Both the position numbers and the translations under genes were made by a program. 29,360 bases of DNA, taken from assembly GCA_936928855.1 (NCBI GenBank), contig CAKZHZ010000031.1, positions 1 to 29,360 on the forward strand. The letters run 5' to 3'. Position 1 is the first letter of the stretch; every line of letters begins with the position of its first letter. The notes beneath the pieces are model-generated. The model was given only the letters and a program-made list of their open reading frames with translations, was not told where the DNA came from and did not search any database. The DNA comes from an uncultured Polycyclovorans sp. GTDB lineage: Bacteria; Pseudomonadota; Gammaproteobacteria; Nevskiales; Nevskiaceae. Below are positions 15,203-21,104 of this stretch, piece after piece.

Positions 15203-16270
15203 TTACGCGCGTCCGTGCTTGCCGCCTTCGCCCGCCGGTACGGCCGCTCCCGCCCGGTAGGCGCTCGGGGTGGTGGCGGTCCAGCGATGGAAGGCCCGGG
15301 TGAAGTTGGCGGGATCGGAGTATCCCAGTCGGTCGGCGACCTGCTCGATGCTCAAGGCGGTATCGCTCAGCAGCGTCATCGCCTCGCGGCGAAGGACGTC
15401 GTCGAGAATCTTTCGGAAGCTGACGCCATGGCTCGCCATCCTTCGGCGAATCGTGCGGGGGGACATGTTGAGCTTCTGCGCCACGGCTTCCAGTCCGGGG
15501 TACCGGCCATTGCGGTTGATCAGGGTGGCGCGAATCCGGGTGAGCAGGTCCTCGGTTTCCCCCAGGATCGTACGTTCCCGGGCCAGTTGCGCAGTGGCCT
15601 GGGCAACGGCAATGGCGTTGGCGGTGGGCAGTGGGGTATCGAGCACGGCCGCCGGGAAGCGCACCTGATTGGCCGCCTTTCCGAAGCGCAGGGTGGGGAG
15701 GCGCGAGCGGTAGTGGGCGTGGTACGGCGCTTGCGGGTAGTCGCACCAGATCGTCATGTCCGATGCCCGCAGCAGCCCAAAGCTCGCCTGGAGCAGCAGG
15801 CGGTACACGCCGACGAGGAAAAAGTCGAAGGTGTGGTTCCGCACGATGCCCAGCTCTGCTGCGTCCAGGACCGAGACCACCGCCTGGTCGCCGTCGATGC
15901 CGAAGGCCAGGCGCAGGTAGGGCAGCCGCGTCGGCAGAAACCGGTCGCCGAACGCAATGCCCTCGCGCAGGGTCGCGGAGGCCATCAGTCCGTATCCAAC
16001 CAGCCCGTGGGTGGTGATGCTGCTGGCCAGTCCGATCTCGAGACCGATGCCGGGGTTGCCGGTGAAGCGGATGGCGCGGAGCAGGATGGTGCCGGCATCG
16101 TGTCGGGACACCCGGGCATCGGCGGCGCCGAGCAGGCTGCGCGAGAGGCCCAGCCCGTGGATCAGCTGTTCTCGTGGGACGCCGTTGCGGGCGGCGTCAT
16201 CGAAGATGAGCTGGACATAGGCAAGGGGAATGGCCGGACGGTAGACGTCGTCGGTGCGTGGGTTCTTCAT
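15203..16270 (-). CDS. AraC-family regulator with arabinose-binding-like N-terminal domain
   Basis: A 355-residue transcription factor. Residues about 20-210 match the arabinose-binding-domain type common in lipid and aromatic metabolism regulators (THGLVGYGLMASATLREGI, then VRFPAAVLDTPLP). The C-terminal AraC DNA-binding domain spans about 240-340, with LEAVAQKLNMSPRTIRRRM as the first helix-turn-helix and SIEQVADRLGYSDPANFTRAFHRW (quoted here in part as DRLGYSDPANFTRAF) as the second. It is convergent with the ada operon and divergent from the esterase genes that start 191 bp away, so those are its likely targets. The inducer is unknown. No strong ribosome binding site is visible before the ATG. 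Confidence 0.9.
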   Translation of the reverse strand: MKNPRTDDVYRPAIPLAYVQLIFDDAARNGVPREQLIHGLGLSRSLLGAADARVSRHDAGTILLRAIRFTGNPGIGLEIGLASSITTHGLVGYGLMASATLREGIAFGDRFLPTRLPYLRLAFGIDGDQAVVSVLDAAELGIVRNHTFDFFLVGVYRLLLQASFGLLRASDMTIWCDYPQAPYHAHYRSRLPTLRFGKAANQVRFPAAVLDTPLPTANAIAVAQATAQLARERTILGETEDLLTRIRATLINRNGRYPGLEAVAQKLNMSPRTIRRRMASHGVSFRKILDDVLRREAMTLLSDTALSIEQVADRLGYSDPANFTRAFHRWTATTPSAYRAGAAVPAGEGGKHGRA

Positions 16271-16461
16271 GAAATCGTGGCCATAAATGACAAGCAGATT
16301 GGCAAGGGTCTCCCATTATCATCAGGGGGTTATGGCGATAGGATACGGTCACGGGTGATAGGTCGGACTGCCACTCAAGAATAATCAGCATCCGGCCGGA
16401 CGATCGCACGGTCGTCATCCCGGCCGCCGTCGCCCGGGGCGGTCATCGCGGAGGAGAGCGC

Positions 16462-17559
16462 GTGAGCAGGCATCACGGAACAAGAACGGCGGCTGCTGCT
16501 GCCGCAGGCGTCGTGCGGACGGCGCTCATCCTGGCCGTGGGCTGCGGCGTGGCGCTGTCTGTCGGCGGCTGTTCCGACGACGCACTCGCCCCCCGGCCTG
16601 ATGTGAACGCCGAGATCTATCACACCAATGCTTTCGGCGAGTATCGGAGCCTGGTCTACGTTCCGGGATCGGTGTCCCCGTCACAGCCCGTGCCGATGGT
16701 GGTGGTGCTGCACGGCGCCAATACCACGGCCGAGCAGCAACGCGCCGCGAACCTGTTCGATCCGCTCGCGGCCCGGGAGCGGTTCATTGTGATGTATCCG
16801 GATCACGAAACCGAGGGGGCGATTGGCCGCCATCCGCTGCAGTCCTGGCGTTTCTACAATCCGCTGGAAATGCAGCGGGGTGTCGGGGATGCCGAGGCCA
16901 TTGCCGCGCTCACGCGGCAGGCCATGACCACGTGGAACGTGGATCCCGAGCGGGTCTACATTGTCGGCATGTCCGCCGGCGGCTGGATGACCAGCATCAT
17001 GGGCGCGACCTATCCCGACCTGTATGCCGCCATCGGCATCGCCGAGGCGGGGGCCTATGGCATCGGGATTGCCGGTGTCGGCCAGCCGCTGGGGGCCATG
17101 CTGCTGCGCCCTGGCGTGCTGGCGCTGTCGGCCCATGCCGCCATGGGGGCGCATGCGCGTGTGATGCCGGTGATCAATTTTCAGGGTGACAAGGATCTCG
17201 CGGCGACGCCCGCCAGTGGGCACAACGCGATTCAGCAGTGGCTGATGACCAACAACCTCGTGATCTCCGGCACCCTGCAGTCACCGCTGTCGCTGTCGCC
17301 CGCCGAAACCCTGACGGTGACGCCGGAAACCGGATACCCGTACCACATCGACATCTACCGGGACGCGGACGGCTGCCGGGTGGTGGAACAGGTGCGAATC
17401 GAGGAGATGGCGCATTACTGGCCCGGCGGCTCGGATGACCCCAGCCTGGCGGGATTCACGGATCCTCGCGCGCCGAGCGGCGCGGCGCTGTCGTGGGCGT
17501 TCTTCAAACGGTTTCGACGGTCCGACACGACGCTGCCCTGCGCGGAGGCCGGGCCATGA
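16462..17559 (+). CDS. Lipoprotein esterase, PHB-depolymerase/LpqC type
   Basis: A 365-residue lipoprotein with an alpha/beta-hydrolase domain. The GTG start at 16462 has GAGGAG 6 nt upstream. A hydrophobic N-terminal stretch ends in the lipobox VGGC with Cys37. The catalytic triad is visible: Ser171 in VGMSAGGWM, probable Asp243 or Asp245 in QGDKD, and His318 in MAHYWPGG. HGANTTAEQQ near residue 84 resembles the oxyanion region of polyhydroxybutyrate depolymerase-like esterases. It would hydrolyse esters at the outer or inner membrane surface; the substrate is unknown. Its TGA overlaps the ATG of the next esterase (17556-17559), so the two are coupled. The divergent AraC-type regulator is the likely controller. 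Confidence 0.9.
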   Translation: MSRHHGTRTAAAAAAGVVRTALILAVGCGVALSVGGCSDDALAPRPDVNAEIYHTNAFGEYRSLVYVPGSVSPSQPVPMVVVLHGANTTAEQQRAANLFDPLAARERFIVMYPDHETEGAIGRHPLQSWRFYNPLEMQRGVGDAEAIAALTRQAMTTWNVDPERVYIVGMSAGGWMTSIMGATYPDLYAAIGIAEAGAYGIGIAGVGQPLGAMLLRPGVLALSAHAAMGAHARVMPVINFQGDKDLAATPASGHNAIQQWLMTNNLVISGTLQSPLSLSPAETLTVTPETGYPYHIDIYRDADGCRVVEQVRIEEMAHYWPGGSDDPSLAGFTDPRAPSGAALSWAFFKRFRRSDTTLPCAEAGP

Positions 17560-18626
17560 AGGCGCCTGCACACAGACCAGGGTGGGGAGGACGCCCGCGG
17601 CATCCTTTCGCGGTCGTGTTGATGGTCTGCAGCCTGGGACTCGGCGCCTGTGGCGAGTCGACTGCGCCCGACAGCGCGTCGGCGTCCTCCGCGATTACCG
17701 TCGTCGACCATGAGGTCACTTCGGAGCGCGTGCGGCGCTATCGCGTGTCGACGCCGTCGCTGGAAATGTCCGCCACAACGCCGCTGCGGATCAATGTCAT
17801 CCTGCCTGCCGACTATGATCGTCAGCCGCGACGTCGCTATCCGGTGCTGTATGCCCTGCCGGGGACCAGCAATACGGCCGATGTCTGGCTCAACAATATC
17901 GACACGGTCGAAATGACGGCGGCGCTTCCGCTGATTGTCGTGATCCCTGATGGCACCTTCGATGCGGATGGTGGCGGTTTTTATACCAACTGGGTGGACC
18001 AGACCACCAGCCGGGGCATCGCGAACTGGGAAACCTTTCACACCGAGGAACTGGTCGCCTGGATCGATGAACGGTTCCGCACGCACCGTGATCGTTCCGG
18101 TCGTGCGATTGTCGGGATTTCGCAGGGAGGCTTCGGTTCGATGTCCTACGCGGCCCGCCACCCGCATCGCTACGGCGCGGCGGCCTCGTTCTCGGGGGCG
18201 GTCGATATCTACTACAACCCGGTGTGTCACCTCGGGGCGGTGGCGCTGATATCGACCATCATGACCGGCCTCAACGGTGTTCAGCCGTTTGCCCCGTTCG
18301 GTGACCCGTTGACCCATGCCGACAACTGGAAGGCCCGTGATCCGGGGTCGATTGTCGCCAATCTGGCTGACACCAAGGTGGATCTGTACACCAGCACCGG
18401 ACTGCCCGGCCTGCCGGATCTGACCGACCCGGCCGTGGTTGGCACCGTGGCCATCGAGGCCCTGCTGCATGCATCCAACCAGTGCTTCCGGCAGGCAGCC
18501 GATCAGGCGGGTATCGACTACGGTTGGCACCGCTACATCATTGGCACGCATGCTTGGAACTATGGCAATCGGTCCCTGGCCGATTACCTGCCGCGGCTGA
18601 TGACGTTCTTCGAGACGGGGCAGTAG
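17556..18626 (+). CDS. Lipoprotein esterase, esterase D/antigen 85 type
   Basis: A 356-residue lipoprotein of the esterase D/antigen 85 alpha/beta-hydrolase group. The signal ends in the lipobox LGAC with Cys32. The nucleophile is Ser189 in VGISQGGFGSM and the catalytic His is probably His332 in IGTHAWNYG; the acid residue is not certain. VILPADYD and YPVLYALPGT are typical strand and oxyanion segments of this family. The ATG at 17556 overlaps the stop of the preceding lipoprotein esterase, and a run of open frame before it is shadow. Two different anchored esterases in one coupled unit suggest stepwise attack on one ester-rich substrate; that is inference. A styrene-oxide-isomerase-like gene follows after 86 bp. 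Confidence 0.9.
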   Translation: MKAPAHRPGWGGRPRHPFAVVLMVCSLGLGACGESTAPDSASASSAITVVDHEVTSERVRRYRVSTPSLEMSATTPLRINVILPADYDRQPRRRYPVLYALPGTSNTADVWLNNIDTVEMTAALPLIVVIPDGTFDADGGGFYTNWVDQTTSRGIANWETFHTEELVAWIDERFRTHRDRSGRAIVGISQGGFGSMSYAARHPHRYGAAASFSGAVDIYYNPVCHLGAVALISTIMTGLNGVQPFAPFGDPLTHADNWKARDPGSIVANLADTKVDLYTSTGLPGLPDLTDPAVVGTVAIEALLHASNQCFRQAADQAGIDYGWHRYIIGTHAWNYGNRSLADYLPRLMTFFETGQ

Positions 18627-18664
18627 GGCAGACCGCCCCCGCACCCTGTCAGAATAGGCGATCA

Positions 18665-18684
18665 GCCGGCATGCAAAAGCCGGC
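18665..18684 (+). other. Hairpin in the leader of the isomerase-like gene
   Basis: GCCGGC at 18665-18670 pairs with GCCGGC at 18679-18684 over an 8-nt loop, 28 bp before the start of the next gene. A weak -10-like CAGAAT lies at 18650-18655. It may be a leader structure or chance in GC-rich DNA. Confidence 0.3.
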
Positions 18685-18712
18685 GTGTTCGACAATCAAG
18701 AGGAGAACGGGG

Positions 18713-19222
18713 ATGCACCAGGAACCTTGGGTGGTGGCGGGACAGGGTTTTTCCAGCCGTATCAGCGGCAGGCTGCTGGCACATTGTTTTGTGATGATGT
18801 TTCTGGGGTTTGCCGGGGGCTTCGTGTGGCTGATCGCGTTGGCCGACAACGTGTTCCACATCCTGCCGCTGCCGCGCATCGAGATTGTGGTGCCGGATCA
18901 GAAGGAACTGCTGCGCAACGCACACACCGGTCCGCTGATGAACGCCATGTACGTGATGGCGATGGTGGCGTTGAGTTCGCGCGTCAATTTCAGCGTGCGG
19001 CAGGCCAAGTGGGTCTATTACAGCGCTATCGTCATGCTGTGGGGCAACCTGATCGGGTATTCGGCGGCGGTCTATGCCCCGGAACGCGGCCTGCAGCCGG
19101 TGGGGGACTGGCCCAATCTGCTGTCCTACGCGGCCTTCTACGCCGCCGTGGTGGGCGCCACCATCGCCACCGCGATCTTCCTCAACAATGCGCTTCGCGA
19201 GGCGCGGCGCAAGCACGCATGA
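18713..19222 (+). CDS. Styrene-oxide-isomerase-like membrane protein
   Basis: A 169-residue, four-helix membrane protein, the same length as styrene oxide isomerase StyC as I recall it. The StyC signature AHSGPxLN is present as AHTGPLMN, giving His71 (the heme ligand in StyC) and Asn77. A later GNLIGYSAAV supplies Tyr116 at the place of the StyC catalytic tyrosine. APERGL and a closing helix also align. StyC isomerises an epoxide to an aldehyde in the membrane (Meinwald rearrangement). The start ATG 18713 has AGGAG 7 nt upstream; the longer frame from 18482 is a shadow of the esterase. It follows two lipoprotein esterases and may share their transcript. No styrene monooxygenase or phenylacetaldehyde dehydrogenase is in the window, so the true substrate is open. 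Confidence 0.75.
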   Translation: MHQEPWVVAGQGFSSRISGRLLAHCFVMMFLGFAGGFVWLIALADNVFHILPLPRIEIVVPDQKELLRNAHTGPLMNAMYVMAMVALSSRVNFSVRQAKWVYYSAIVMLWGNLIGYSAAVYAPERGLQPVGDWPNLLSYAAFYAAVVGATIATAIFLNNALREARRKHA

Positions 19223-19227
19223 GGAGG

Positions 19228-19257
19228 GCCCGGTGCCGCTGATGGGCGGCACCGGGC
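19228..19257. terminator. Strong hairpin between convergent genes
   Basis: GCCCGGTGCCG (19228-19238) pairs perfectly with CGGCACCGGGC (19247-19257) over an 8-nt loop. It fills the 44-bp gap between the isomerase-like gene (plus) and the crotonase gene (minus), where a shared bidirectional terminator is expected. It lacks a T-tract on either side, so it may need help from Rho. Confidence 0.6.
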
Positions 19258-19266
19258 GCGTCGGGA

Positions 19267-19995
19267 TCAGCGCTTGGGCTTGGCGCCGCGCAGCCCCAGT
19301 TTCACGGCATCCACCAGATCCAGCGGGACCTGGCGGCGGATGCTGCCGATCTGGCTGGCGCGGATGCGACGTTTGGAATCGGCGTGGGCGCGCATGTCCA
19401 GCTTGCCGAACTGTGCTGCCAGTGTCCTGGCGCGCGCCAGCAGCTGATCCGGTGGAACCAGCTCGTCGAAGAAGCCGGCCGTCATGGCGGCGTCCGGGGT
19501 GAAGTGCTCGGACAGCACCACGGTGCGCTGGTAGGCCGCCGGGGTGAGGCGTTGCTGCATCACCGTGCAGGCCACGCGCGGCATGGTGAGGCCCAAGGCC
19601 ACTTCATTGGCGGCAATCTGGAATGGACCTTCGCTGCCGATGATGTAGTCGGTGGAGAGCATCATGAACACGCCCATGGCGAAGACGTGGCCATTGCAGG
19701 CGGTGATGACGGGGTAGGGGTATTCCATGATCCGCGCGGTCAGCGAGTAGCCGGCACGCAACATGCGCAGGGTGTCGACGCCCCCGCGTTTCATGACCTT
19801 GAGGTCGTAGCCGGCCGAGAACACGCCCTCGCGGCCGGTGAGGATCACGGTGGCCTTGTCCCGCTCGGCCTGTCGGAAGGCGCCGTAGATGCCTTTGAGC
19901 ACGGCAGGCGGCAGTGCATTGCGTTTGCCGTCGTCGAGGGTGATGACGGCAATGCCGTCCTGCTGCTGGTACTGAACGCTGTCGTGGCTGGCCAT
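19267..19995 (-). CDS. Crotonase-family protein (enoyl-CoA hydratase/isomerase-like)
   Basis: A 242-residue crotonase-fold protein acting on acyl-CoA thioesters. The oxyanion hole segments are FSAGYDLK (about 59-66) and CNGHVFAMG (100-108). Of the two catalytic glutamates of rat enoyl-CoA hydratase, the one equivalent to Glu164 is present as Glu131 (AANEVALGL). The one equivalent to Glu144 is replaced by Phe110. Losing one Glu is typical of isomerases and other non-hydratase crotonases, so hydration is unlikely. AGGAG lies about 5 nt before the ATG. It is convergent with the isomerase-like gene and divergent from DUF4345. The substrate is unknown; a role in fatty acid or aromatic acid breakdown is inferred. 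Confidence 0.88.
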   Translation of the reverse strand: MASHDSVQYQQQDGIAVITLDDGKRNALPPAVLKGIYGAFRQAERDKATVILTGREGVFSAGYDLKVMKRGGVDTLRMLRAGYSLTARIMEYPYPVITACNGHVFAMGVFMMLSTDYIIGSEGPFQIAANEVALGLTMPRVACTVMQQRLTPAAYQRTVVLSEHFTPDAAMTAGFFDELVPPDQLLARARTLAAQFGKLDMRAHADSKRRIRASQIGSIRRQVPLDLVDAVKLGLRGAKPKR

Positions 19996-20064
19996 GGGGG
20001 CTCCTGAAAATGGGTCTGTCCGCAGTGTAGACCTGAAGTCCTCGATCCCGGGTTGACCCTGGGG

Positions 20065-20086
20065 CCGGCGCGCGGCGGCGCGCCGG
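20065..20086. other. 9-bp GC hairpin between divergent genes
   Basis: CCGGCGCGC (20065-20073) pairs with GCGCGCCGG (20078-20086) over a 4-nt loop, midway between the divergent crotonase and DUF4345 genes. It has no T-tract and lies upstream of both genes, so it is not an ordinary terminator. It could be a protein-binding palindrome or a small repeat. Confidence 0.4.
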
Positions 20087-20158
20087 GCCTGTTCGGCGAT
20101 AACCTTTCACATCATTGATCCTGTTGCTGTCGCATTCACAAGCCTTGGGAGAAACCCG

Positions 20159-20536
20159 ATGACCCCCGCGTATCTCATCCTGCTGCTCAATGCCGCCGTA
20201 TTCGGCCTGTACGGCCTGGCCTTCCTGTTCTGGCCTTCGGCGATGGCGGTGTGGGTGACGGATGCCGCGCCACTGTCGTCGTCCGGCGTGATTGATCTGC
20301 GCGCCACGTACGGTGGGATGTCACTGGCCGTGGGGGGCGTGCTTTACCTGCTTGCGCGGTCGCCCGCGCATCGGCGACTGGGGCTGCAGTCCGTGCTGTT
20401 GCTGATGGTGTGCATGGCCGGCGGACGGCTGGTCGGCATGCTGACGGATGGCGATGCCAATGACACCATGGGGCTCTACCTAGCGCTGGAGCTGTTCATG
20501 GCAGCGGTGGCAGGGCTGGCGCTGAAGTCACGTTGA
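20159..20536 (+). CDS. DUF4345 family membrane protein
   Basis: A 125-residue integral membrane protein with four hydrophobic segments, about residues 4-24, 48-66, 73-92 and 101-122. The central IDLRATYGGMSLAVGG is the hallmark of DUF4345, a family of small membrane proteins of unknown function. GGGAG lies 7 nt before the ATG. The gene runs in the same direction as the AHSA1-like gene that starts 69 bp later and could share its transcript. Confidence 0.85.
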   Translation: MTPAYLILLLNAAVFGLYGLAFLFWPSAMAVWVTDAAPLSSSGVIDLRATYGGMSLAVGGVLYLLARSPAHRRLGLQSVLLLMVCMAGGRLVGMLTDGDANDTMGLYLALELFMAAVAGLALKSR

Positions 20537-20605
20537 TGTCGATTTCTGTCGGTCAGGTTCGACGCGAGGGTGGAGGGACGTCCTCCGTACCCCGGGAGGG
20601 ATCAC

Positions 20606-21046
20606 ATGAGCACCGTTGAACTGCACCGCGTACTGCGCGCGCCACCGGAGAAGGTGTACCGCGCCTTCATCGACCCCGATGCCATGGTCAAGTGGCTGCC
20701 GCCGCACGGCTTCACCGGCAAGGTGCTGCACATGGATGCGCGGGTGGGCGGCAGCTATCGCATGGCGTTCACCAATTTTTCCAGCGGCACCACCCACGCC
20801 TTCGGTGGCCAGTACCTGGAACTCACGCCGGGCGAGCGGCTGCGCTATACCGACGTGTTTGATGATCCCGGCCTGCCGGGCGAGATGATCACCACGATAA
20901 CGCTCAAGGCGGTATCGGTCGGGACCGAGCTGCGGGCCGTGCAGGAGGGCATCCCGGCGGTGATTCCGGTGGAGGCCTGTTACCTGGGGTGGCAGGAATC
21001 GCTCTCCATGCTGGCGCAGCTGGTGGAGCCGGAGATCCCGGGCTGA
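20606..21046 (+). CDS. SRPBCC/AHSA1-type protein
   Basis: A 146-residue cytoplasmic protein of the START/Bet v 1-like superfamily, AHSA1 group. It shows the usual order: VELHRVLRAPPEKVYRAFID, MVKWLPPHGFTGKV, a GGSYRMAF strand, GQYLELTPGERLRYTD, and the long C-terminal helix with LGWQESLSMLAQLVE. These domains form a hydrophobic ligand pocket; the ligand here is unknown. The start is ATG 20606, with GGGAGG 7 nt upstream; a start at 20570 would put non-conserved residues first. It sits between DUF4345 and the PHP lipoprotein gene. Confidence 0.88.
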   Translation: MSTVELHRVLRAPPEKVYRAFIDPDAMVKWLPPHGFTGKVLHMDARVGGSYRMAFTNFSSGTTHAFGGQYLELTPGERLRYTDVFDDPGLPGEMITTITLKAVSVGTELRAVQEGIPAVIPVEACYLGWQESLSMLAQLVEPEIPG

Positions 21047-21104
21047 GGCTCTTTTACTAGCCGGCCGTCACCGGAACGCCACGGCGGGCCGTCATACTGA
21101 GGAG

